DNA of 64,000 nucleotides from NCBI RefSeq assembly GCF_000002075.1, contig NW_004797354.1, positions 443,705-507,704 on the forward strand, written 5' to 3'. Position 1 is the stretch's first letter. The number at the start of each line of letters is the position of its first letter. Below are positions 47,240-58,300 of this stretch, in pieces. The notes below the pieces were generated by a model that saw only the letters and a program-made list of their open reading frames with translations, had not been told where the DNA came from and did no database searches. The translations under genes and the position numbers were made by a program. Source of the DNA: Aplysia californica (Eukaryota; Mollusca; Gastropoda; Aplysiida; Aplysiidae).

Positions 47240-48390
47240 ACACGTATTAAGTTGTACTCTTATTATTTTTCCAAGTCCTTCACTTTTCAAATAACTTTGT
47301 GTGTCGTTTTGTAGCCAGGAAGTTATCTTGTATCTAGAAATAAACGCAAAAAGGCAACAAAAAATACAGCTGTTTTTTAATGGATTGAGTAACGGCTCTC
47401 TCATCATAATGCAATTGTCAAACAAAAGTGTAACACATTTTCTTTTAAATTGATGGGGGAAAAGCACAACAAAGTTTTTTCCTACTCATATTATTATCAC
47501 ATAAGATATGTAGATCTAGTAGTCAGGTGTTTATCACATGAGCGTTTTTTAACCACAGAGGGGATGATTAAGCATTTTAAAAATCTTTTAAAAGTAAAGC
47601 TGCGTTCAAGTTATCTGCAGATAGTATTTGCTACCATAGGTAACTGTCGGCTAATAAATTGAAGTTTTTCAGAGACACGTTTGATTCAAAATTTGGGGTT
47701 TCTTTTCAGTTAACAAAATTGAAGTGAGTGATATATTGTTTGCGAAGTGATTTCGATCAGGAAAAAGTTTACGTTTCTGGTGGTAGTTCTGTCTATGGGA
47801 ATTTGTTTGTTTGAGTAAATAGAAGCACATCGGCACAATAATGGTCATTTAGTGCAGGCAACAAGTAAGACAGACAGACGGACAGAAAACTGCAGAAAGA
47901 CGTAATAATGATAGATGGCATTTATTGTGTAAATTCCTACTCGACAGCAAGCTATGTACGATTACAATATTACCACAGCAGACCTGATAGCATTCTGAAA
48001 CAATCTCAGCTCCCTGGGAAGGTGTGAAGGATCCATCAGTGGCGCCCTCTAACCACCTGCTCTATGGTGGGGATACCTGGGTGTATGTTGTCTGGTGAAA
48101 AAAAAACGAAGGGAAAAGTCTCACAACAACTGCATGGATTTTTATTTACGCGAGTGCTTATGAATTTTAGTGAACCTCTTTTGAGACAAGTGTTTCTGAC
48201 ATGGAGTAAGCCAGCTTTTTATCTAGTTGTGGGGTAAATCTGGGCAGGTTATTCTGTGCTGTTTTTTGTTTATTTAGATCTAGACGTATTCATTTTTAAA
48301 ATAATTTGATCTATGTTTGAGGATATTGTGCTGATGTGAAAGGCTCTCTTGATTGGATTCTTTTTGTTCATGTCATAAAAGTTATTGAAC
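47240..48390. other. Intergenic, no gene recognised
   Basis: No coding or repeat family could be assigned, except a short inverted piece near 47850-47885 (AGGCAACAAGTAAGACAGAC) related to blocks near 44440 and 62750. Confidence 0.45.
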
Positions 48391-48399
48391 ATTTAGTTG

Positions 48400-48560
48400 C
48401 CCTCAGTCTTCGCATGCTGAAGACGCAAATTCAATTCCTGTTTGGGGAGAACTTTTAATCAAATATCTCCATCTTTCTGCGGGGGCATCGTTTCCTTCTC
48501 GACCCAGATTGTCCCGGACAGGCGGGGTTTAAAGCAGCCTGCCTCTTAAATGATCTAAAG
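48400..48560 (+). repeat. tRNA-derived SINE (family B), plus-strand copy
   Basis: A B-box-like CAAATTCAATTCCTG, then TTTGGGGAGA, ATATCTCCATCTTTCTGC, GGACAGGCGGGGTTTAAAGC and CTGCCTCTTAAATGATCT. It is the uninterrupted version of the SINE at 41040-41355. Confidence 0.7.
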
Positions 48561-49094
48561 TGTTTGTAAAACATCTACAGAGACAACCTCAACCAGTCTT
48601 ATATTTATAATATAGTTTTGCCAAGGAGGTTATCCGGTGTGAGTATTTGAGAAATTGAAATGACAACCGAAAAAGATGACTCTGATGTTTCCCGCTCTTC
48701 TAGGTAAGGGTTTGAAAAAGAGCTCTTTAATTTTTGTTTCTTTGAATCATTTATTCTTTCGTTCGTTCATTCATTCGCTCATTTATTTATTTATTTAGAT
48801 GTGTAGTTATTTATTTATGTAGTTATCTATTTATTTGTATAGTTTTATTTTTTTGGGTGGGGTGGAACTCTGGATCCTAAGATGATGAGCTAACATTCTC
48901 TACAGCCACACATATCATCTTCACCCTTTTCTGCTTCTGTTCTGTCGCTCAAAGAATATTATTGTCCGAGATTGTGCTTTGATCTAGCATTTCTCTTTCT
49001 CAAATACTCACCCGAAGCTCGGCTCATTTCTTGAGACTGGTATTGGTATCTCTCTTGATCTTGTGGTTTACTCTTTTGCTTCATTTGGTCTTGG

Positions 49095-49882
49095 TCGAAG
49101 CGGAGAAGGGTTTAACCGCTCCATGTCAACCCAAGCGTTACTAAGACAAGTGCACACATGTAATCTGTTTGTGGTTGGTGGGTGCTCTGGTGTGGTTTGC
49201 TCCTTCTTTCCTGTCAACCATCTATCATCCTGACCTCTCCCCCTTTTTTGTGTTTGTTACCCTTTTGTAATATTTCTAATCTTCAACACTTATATGACCA
49301 TATTGTGTTGCAAGTGCCATAAAACTCGTACTAAAATCAGACAATTTGAGTGCTATATCTCCCTTAAACTCAGCTTATATTTTGAGACGTGTGGTGGTAT
49401 CTCTTTTATCATCTGTTCCTTCTTTTTCTTCTCATTTCTTTTATCGTCGGTTTCCTGGTGAAATGTGGGCTTCTATCTATTTGATGGCTTGCTCCTACAT
49501 GTTACACTCTGGTAACTCATCTTACCCTCTGGTGATACATCATATATCCAACACTTATACAACATGTTTGTGTTGCAGGTGCCACAAGACTCTTACTATA
49601 TTTTTTTTTTAACCCAGATGAGATGGTCTTCAAAGTCTTGATGGAAGCGGAGAAGGGTGTAGCCGCCCCATGTTAGCCCATGAGTCTTTGAGAAAACCGC
49701 ACAACATGGCACTTTTAGGAAGTGGATGGTTGGCGGGTGCTCTGGTGTGATTTGCTCCTTCCTTCCTGTCGAAAATCTGTTGTCGTGATTTCTCCTTTTT
49801 TGTGTTTGTTACTCTCTTGTAGCAATTTAAATCTTTGGCACTTATGACCTTATTGTGTTGCAAGTGCCATAAAATACTAAAA
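49095..49882 (+). repeat. Cluster of SINE-like family A copies, partly in tandem
   Basis: Copies lie at 49172-49342, about 49482-49600 (degraded) and 49724-49882. The last is flanked by GCACTTTTAGGAA and GCACTTTAAGGAG, a probable 13-bp target duplication with two mismatches. Two copies also share the sequence upstream of the SINE (GCGGAGAAGGGT then CCATGT at about 49100 and 49650), so a larger unit of about 550 bp seems to have duplicated locally. Confidence 0.75.
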
Positions 49883-50253
49883 CAAGCACTTTAAGGAGGA
49901 TTAAAAAAACAAACATGTATGAGAATCAGAATGGGGCTCCAACTGCCTGTTTTAAAGGCTGACAGTACGGGATCAATGACTTTGTTCAAGGCAAAAGGAA
50001 GGCTAAGATAAAGATGAATCAAGAGCACAATATAAAGGCTATCCAGAGAGCAGCAACACACTTGGCCCACGTCCAACAATTGCACCTCTTGACACTTTGA
50101 GATATAAGTAAGAGGACAGAAAAAGTAAGTAATGTAAATTTAAAAAAAAGATACACCATCATGTGCATCAATTTTTTTTTCTCCAACAGTTTGCAACGTC
50201 ATGATCTCTTGTCAGTGACATCTCCATTTTCAAACGACAGGGAGCAAGAGAAG

Positions 50254-51019
50254 ATGGATGGTAAAGAGGACGAACCACTTTTGCCTCAGGACAAAGAAGA
50301 AACCAGTTGTGAGTTAATTACAATGTACCTAAATAAGATAGTTTCAGAACCAAAGGAGAGTGGGGACTTGGAGTTCCCCCTTACAGTCAAATTTGTTTTT
50401 TGGGGTGGATGGAGGGTTGCTGCATTATATAACAGTACTAAACACAATTTCTTCAAAGCTGAGAAGCGTGCTCTAGTTTTCGAGTCTCATCTCTACATGT
50501 TTTTACTATCACTGTGTTATTTTGTCTGTGTTGCTTGTATAATTATCTAATGCCCCACTTGGAACTACAGTTAAACCTTCGATAAAATAACATCCTGGTT
50601 AAAAGACAATCACCCGTACAAACGATCTCTTCCCACCCCACCCCCACAAGTTGTTTTATTTTTACATTATAATGATACTGTGCAAGATGGCCACTTTTCT
50701 TCTAAACTACAGATTGCACAGTCTAAGACAATTTTGTCTGTACGTCAAGCTATGAGTATGAAAATTTTGACCTTTTGAGGCGGCAAAAGTGGGCTCTAGG
50801 TATAAAAATAAAAAGGCTGGAAAGCACTGATTTAGATTAGGGAAGGAGGATACAGTGGAAACCATTAGGCCCGGTAATAACTGGGATCCGGTAATAACAG
50901 GGATTATTATAATCCCCGTTTTTCGTACTCTTTGTCTCTATTAAAAGTTATCAGCAATAACAGGGCCTAATCGGAGCCCAACCGGTTATAGCAGGGACAA
51001 AGGCTCATTAACAATGTGT

Positions 51020-51064
<45 letters not shown>

Positions 51065-52297
51065 ACGCAGTGATGGAGCAAGCCCACTCAAGCCATGCCA
51101 CTGCGAGCACACGCAGCGTGTGAAGCGAGAGAGGGCTGCGGTGTGCTGCAGTCCTCGATCTAGCCCGAAACCTAGCAAGACGCACGCGTAATGTGTCACC
51201 AACGATGTCAAGCGCAAGAGAAAATGCCTTTTAATTGACAAAAAATACGAAACAATCCAGGCTGTTAACAAAAAGCGAGCTCCGCTAGCTGAGATTTTGT
51301 CGTCAGTTCGACATTCCACAAGGGTCGATTCACATCATTATCAAGGATAGAGAGTAGATAGTGGCAGCATACTCCAATGGAAAGTTTGCTCTGGATCGAA
51401 AGAAGATGAGACTACCCGATGTAGATGCTGTGGATCAAGCTCTTCTGATGTGGTTTAAGGAGGCAAGGAGAAAGTTGGTGCCAAAACCCCTGTTCTTGGG
51501 TACAGCTGGATTAGTTCCCAAATGCTTACTTTCCTTGCATTTCTGATTTAACAGGGATCGGATATAACAGGACATTTTCTCTACTCCCACCATCCCTGTT
51601 ATATCAAGTTTCCACTGTATATATTGCTAAAAAATTCCTTTGCATTAGAAGCATTTTGAATACGTATTGGTCTGACCTAGTTGTATTTCTTTTTTTTTTT
51701 AAACTCTTAACCTTCCCTCTGTTTTTTTTCTGTTTACCTGACTTTCTTTTTCTCAAAACAGAGATAGCAGGTGGGTGGTTGGCGGGTGCCCTGAAATGGT
51801 TTGCTCCTTCTTTCCTATCAAACCTCTATCATCCCTATCTATCCTTTTTTGCGTTTGTTACTCTCTTTTGACTCTTCTAATCTTTGTCACTTATGTGACC
51901 TCTTGTGTTGCAAGTGCCATAAAACTTGTACTAAAACGAAACATAACACAAGCCTGTCATGGATACATAATATATTGAAGTTATTTACTGAGTTTCTCTC
52001 CATTGTTGAAATGTTTAGTTCTTTTATGTTAATGAAAAAGTAACAAAATTGCTCTTAATGTTTGTTGTTGTTTGCAATGCTGCTATGTCATAGAGTTACA
52101 CTCTATAAAAAAATTTAAAAAATTAAAATGGAAAAAGAAAAAGGTAAGCTTTAGGGAATTTTTTACATTTTGTTGGTTTCATGTAAAGTTATTCTCTCAG
52201 CACTACAATCTGTTTTTCTCTCCTCCTTTTAAAGGGAAAAGGAATCTGTGCAGTGTCTGTATGTGCAAGAGTGGGAATAAATTAATGTGTACACGTG

Positions 52298-52335
<38 letters not shown>

Positions 52336-55300
52336 TGGCGGGGGGGGGGGGGGGGGAGGTGATACCAAAGTTGTAGTATTCACAAGGGTTATGGTTATGC
52401 TACTGGTGACTAAAAATAATAAAACCTCCTACCCCCACGTCGCTCTCTTCCTTAGTGGTTTCTAGGTTTGCTTGTATTTTTCTTTCATGGGACTTATTAT
52501 ATTTTGTTTCAAATGTGATATATCGTAAGTTTTTCCTTTCTCATGTTATAAGTAGTCTTCACCCACACCTCTCTTTATTTCTGTCACTGGTGTTTGTAAC
52601 TGGTTTTCTTTTCTTAGACAAATTTCCTGAAGCATCATAAATATATAGTAATGGTGGCTGGAGTGTGCTCTGGTGCGGTTTGCTGCTTCTCACCTGTCCT
52701 ATCATACATGTATGTATTGTATGATCCTTATCTCTCCTTCCTTTGTTCGTAGATTTCTTGCAAAACCTCTAATCTTCGGCAAATATGTGACCTATTTAGG
52801 TTTCATGTCCGCAACACTCTTACTAAAACTAAACCTAAATGTTATAGTGGTATTAAAGTCTGAAAGAAGAGAGATTTAATTAAGGAAATCTGTAGGAAAT
52901 TTTCACTTCTATCGTTTTGAACAGAAATAGGCTGTTTCAATTGTCTGTCTCTCAGTGTTACAAATACATACTCATCATACTGGTCCTGGCTTCCATCATT
53001 TTTAAAACGAAGTGACTATTTCCAGTGACATTGGGGATAGGTACAGAAACTATTCCCAGTGACAACGGAACTTTTTTGCATTAAAAAACCAGAACTTTTT
53101 TGCTTTGTAGACCACTTAGAATTCTGTGTTGTAGGCTTTCTTCTCCCTTCAGTTCAGTACATTTGGTCTCTTCTCTTACTTAGGGCTTAGACTCGACTGT
53201 TGAATAGATCTAGATCTAGATTAGATCTATAAGAAAGAAGAATCGGAAAGGATTTCTACCTGTCCTGTACCGGGGTCTCCAAAATCCGTATATGTAGATC
53301 TAGATCTACACGTACATTTAAGTTACGACTGAATAACAAGCAAGCATAGAATTATCATTCCTTTTTCTTTAAAAAAAATTCTTCCGCTCACACCAGAATC
53401 TACTTTCAGTTTATTTAGATCTAGTCTAGTATTTAGTAACTCATCACCATCTTGCCCATGTAGATCAGTGTGGGAACAATAGATCTAATGGGCCTGTCTG
53501 TTCTCAGTGTCACTGGGAATAGTTTCTGGGCCTTTCCCCAGTGTCACTGGGAATAGTGCTTTCCTGTTTTAAATGCCTGATTTGGCCTTGTAATATTAAA
53601 CGAAACCCTTTCAACGTTGAGAAAGGTGCTCAATTTTCAATAACAAATTGATGAATTAAATTCTCTTTGATAATTAACTACCTCCACTTACATTGTTCTG
53701 TCGTTTTCTGTCTTTAGATATGAATTGTACGAAGGATTTTGACTGTCAGTTATTTTGTTTTTTGGATATATTTTTTAAAGATGTATGTGTTTTTACACCT
53801 CTGTCAACATAATTTAGATAATTTAAAAGGAGGGTTTCCGATCGTGTTTGTCAGAGCCAACCTGGGTTGAAAGGGATACAACATCGCCCAGCAATAAAAA
53901 CGAGATACTCGATAACAATCTTTCGCCCCACTTGAGAATTGAACTCAGGTTTATTGCAAGGGGCAGCGAAGTGCCAGACCACTACACCACAGTCATTGGT
54001 GGTTAGAAGTTATTTGATGCCCAGGTGGGATGGTTAGTTAGTTGGGTTTTTTTGTTAGTTTTTTTTTTCGGGGGGAGGGGGGGGGGGGGGTCAGCTACCT
54101 CCATCTGTCTGCTGAAATTTTGTATCCCACTTAAAAGACCTTGACAACCAGGGTTGAAACAAGCTTGCCGTTTAGATTATTTAGTTTGTTGTTAAACCGG
54201 GCATAAACATTAACATTGCACGTATGATATATTATCATTATTTTTATTATTATGTTATTGTCGCTTATTTTATTAGTTAATTTTATTATTGTTCCTATTA
54301 TTTTAGATGTATTAGTATCACTATTATTGCTATATTTGTTGCAATAATAATTATTGCTTTTATTTTTTATTGTTAGTAGTAGTAACAGCAGCAGCAGCAT
54401 TATTAACAGCACTAGCATTTTTTCTCTTTTTTTTATTATTATAGTTATTAGTATTATTAATATTGTCATTATTATCATTATCATTATTGTTATCATAATT
54501 CTGCCTCTGCTCCCCTTGCAGCTTCTGGTTGTTGCGAGCCGTGGTGGAGACATGTCCGGCCCTACAGCTTGTACGTGCTCCTTGTGCTGCTCCTGGCCTA
54601 CCTGTTCAACCAGCTTGACCGCTACATGCTGGCCATCACCATCACCCCCCTGGCCCAGGAGGTCCAGTTTGGGGACAAGGCCTGCTTTGTCAACAAGTCG
54701 GTGCCCGATTACGGGGAGCCCCTGGCGTGTAACGGGACGGATATGATGCAGTGAGTAGAGTGCGCTCATATGACTTTATGCAGTTGCGGGCGTCGTAAAA
54801 CCTTACTTTAAAAAAAAAAGAATAGATTGTCTGACTGGTGGCATGATTTTGTCTTTGTTAACCGCAGCTTTCTAAGTTTTTGTCAGCCAGCTGTTTAAAT
54901 GTGAGAAGCTCAAAATTTTTATTTTAAAAAGTGGTGGCAAATTCTTCTTAATTTCTGGTATCGGTTGCATTCACTCATGAAATATTTAGTCGAAATTCAA
55001 ATTCTAAATGTTAAAATAAAGAAGAAGAATAAAATACATAGTATTTAGGTAAATTGGTAAAATTTGTAAGAGAACTGAAACAATTTGTTTTCTCCCCCGA
55101 AAAATTGGCTCTCTTGCCCTTATTTTTGTTGTTGTTATTTTGAGAACAATTTTTTTTAAAATAGTGCTTGTCTTAGTTAGCCTTATGACTTGAACAAAAT
55201 AAAAATATCTCAATAATTGGAATTTCAGTACTCAATGCGAAGTCCTTGCTGATTTGACAATACGAAAAAAGAAGGAACATATACTTTCACCTTATCGATA

Positions 55301-58300
55301 ACCAGCGACAGACAGCCTGATCTTAGGCCCACTTGTCCAAGACAGTTACTTTTTCAAAAGACCACTTCTCACTTTCCCCTCGTTTTGTTTTGTTTCTTTT
55401 TTACCATGATGACACCGTCTTAAGCTGGCATTCCATATGCCCGAAAAACCGGTGCGAAATTCGCTTGCGATGAAAAAAGAGCCCTCCTTCCATATACCCG
55501 AAATTCATATCCGTCATCTGACTGAAATCAAGGCACCAGTTGAGTCAGAGCAAGCACTCTACGTTGAAAACAAGAGAATTTTGCTGTTAAAACTCCTGTT
55601 CCTACGAAAGCAGGCTTTAAATTGCTTTGTCCAGACTTGATGAGGGCCTTTCCTTCATAAGCTTTGCTTTCTTGGGTCGTTTCCTTTTCGAAGCTTCAGT
55701 CCTATCACCGACAGCGCTGGCTAAGGTGGCTGCGGCACAGACAGCAATCTTAAGTTATAATAATGTATCGTACACGAAATTCGCGTACGATGAAAAAAGA
55801 GCCCTCCTTCCATATACCCGAAATTCATATCCGTCATCTGACTGAAATCAAGGCACCAGGGGGGGGGGGGGAGGTGATACCAAGTTGTAGTATTCACAAG
55901 GTTATGGTTATGCTACTGGTGACTAAAAATAATAAAACCTCCTACCCCACGTCGCTCTCTTCCTTAGTGGTTTCTAGGTTTGCTTGTATTTTTCTTTCAT
56001 GGGACTTATTATATTTTGTTTCAAATGTGATATATCGTAAGTTTTTCCTTTCTCATGTTATAAGTAGTCTTCACCCACACCTCTCTTTATTTCTGTCACT
56101 GGTGTTTGTAACTGGTTTTCTTTTCTTAGACAAATTTCCTGAAGCATCATAAATATATAGTAATGGTGGCTGGAGTGTGCTCTGGTGCGGTTTGCTGCTT
56201 CTCACCTGTCCTATCATACATGTATGTATTGTATGATCCTTATCTCTCCTTCCTTTGTTCGTAGATTTCTTGCAAAACCTCTAATCTTCGGCAAATATGT
56301 GACCTATTTAGGTTTCATGTCCGCAACACTCTTACTAAAACTAAACCTAAATGTTATAGTGGTATTAAAGTCTGAAAGAAGAGAGATTTAATTAAGGAAA
56401 TCTGTAGGAAATTTTCACTTCTATCGTTTTGAACAGAAATAGGCTGTTTCAATTGTCTGTCTCTCAGTGTTACAAATACATACTCATCATACTGGTCCTG
56501 GCTTCCATCATTTTTAAAACGAAGTGACTATTTCCAGTGACATTGGGGATAGGTACAGAAACTATTCCCAGTGACAACGGAACTTTTTTGCATTAAAAAA
56601 CCAGAACTTTTTTGCTTTGTAGACCACTTAGAATTCTGTGTTGTAGGCTTTCTTCTCCCTTCAGTTCAGTACATTTGGTCTCTTCTCTTACTTAGGGCTT
56701 AGACTCGACTGTTGAATAGATCTAGATCTAGATTAGATCTATAAGAAAGAAGAATCGGAAAGGATTTCTACCTGTCCTGTACCGGGGTCTCCAAAATCCG
56801 TATATGTAGATCTAGATCTACACGTACATTTAAGTTACGACTGAATAACAAGCAAGCATAGAATTATCATTCCTTTTTCTTTAAAAAAAATTCTTCCGCT
56901 CACACCAGAATCTACTTTCAGTTTATTTAGATCTAGTCTAGTATTTAGTAACTCATCACCATCTTGCCCATGTAGATCAGTGTGGGAACAATAGATCTAA
57001 TGGGCCTGTCTGTTCTCAGTGTCACTGGGAATAGTTTCTGGGCCTTTCCCCAGTGTCACTGGGAATAGTGCTTTCCTGTTTTAAATGCCTGATTTGGCCT
57101 TGTAATATTAAACGAAACCCTTTCAACGTTGAGAAAGGTGCTCAATTTTCAATAACAAATTGATGAATTAAATTCTCTTTGATAATTAACTACCTCCACT
57201 TACATTGTTCTGTCGTTTTCTGTCTTTAGATATGAATTGTACGAAGGATTTTGACTGTCAGTTATTTTGTTTTTTGGATATATTTTTTAAAGATGTATGT
57301 GTTTTTACACCTCTGTCAACATAATTTAGATAATTTAAAAGGAGGGTTTCCGATCGTGTTTGTCAGAGCCAACCTGGGTTGAAAGGGATACAACATCGCC
57401 CAGCAATAAAAACGAGATACTCGATAACAATCTTTCGCCCCACTTGAGAATTGAACTCAGGTTTATTGCAAGGGGCAGCGAAGTGCCAGACCACTACACC
57501 ACAGTCATTGGTGGTTAGAAGTTATTTGATGCCCAGGTGGGATGGTTAGTTAGTTGGGTTTTTTTGTTAGTTTTTTTTTTCGGGGGGGGGGGGGGGGGGG
57601 TTCAGCTACCTCCATCTGTCTGCTGAAATTTTGTATCCAACTTAAAAGACCCTGACAACCAGGGTTGAAACAGCTTGCCGTTTAGATTATTTAGTTTGTG
57701 TTAAACCGGGCATAAAACATTAACATTGCACGTATGATATATTATCATTATTTTTATTATTATTGTTATTGTCGCTTATTTTATTAGTTAATTTTATTAT
57801 TGTTCCTATTATTTTAGATGTATTAGTATCACTATTATTGCTATATTTGTTGCAATAATAATTATTGCTTTTATTTTTTATTGTTAGTAGTAGTAACAGC
57901 AGCAGCAGCATTATTAACAGCACTAGCATTTTTTCTCTTATTTTTATTATTATAGTTATTAGTATTATTAATATTGTCATTATTATCATTATCATTATTG
58001 TTATCATAATTCTGCCTCTGCTCCCCTTGCAGCTTCTGGTTGTTGCGAGCCGTGGTGGAGACATGTCCGGCCCTACAGCTTGTACGTGCTCCTTGTGCTG
58101 CTCCTGGCCTACCTGTTCAACCAGCTTGACCGCTACATGCTGGCCATCACCATCACCCCCCTGGCCCAGGAGGTCCAGTTTGGGGACAAGGCCTGCTTTG
58201 TCAACAAGTCGGTGCCCGATTACGGGGAGCCCCTGGCGTGTAACGGGACGGATATGATGCAGTGAGTAGAGTGCGCTCATATGACTTTATGCAGTTGCGG

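Larger units (their letters stand above)
52340..55858 (+). repeat. 3.5-kb tandem duplication, copy 1
   Basis: It starts in a long G run (about 52338-52356) and runs to 55858, where it meets a second G run. It contains a SINE, a TIR element, a family B SINE, transporter exon 54522-54750, and the left end of a TTAA element. It matches 55859-59369 at an offset of 3511-3512 bp with only scattered small indels and substitutions, mostly in homopolymers and the AT-rich stretch at 54126-54215. Confidence 0.97.

Noticed and set aside
50161-50550. 129-residue frame around the transporter start
   Set aside because: Only 50254-50308 fits as an exon; after the donor GTGAGT the frame reads intron sequence.
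54131-54769. 212-residue minus-strand frame
   Set aside because: Shadow of transporter exon 2 and of AT-rich intron DNA on the opposite strand.
55437-55845. Small plus-strand frames (67 and 72 residues) repeated at 58948-59356
   Set aside because: They lie inside the TTAA element's 320-bp tandem units and repeat through duplication; no domain or splice support.
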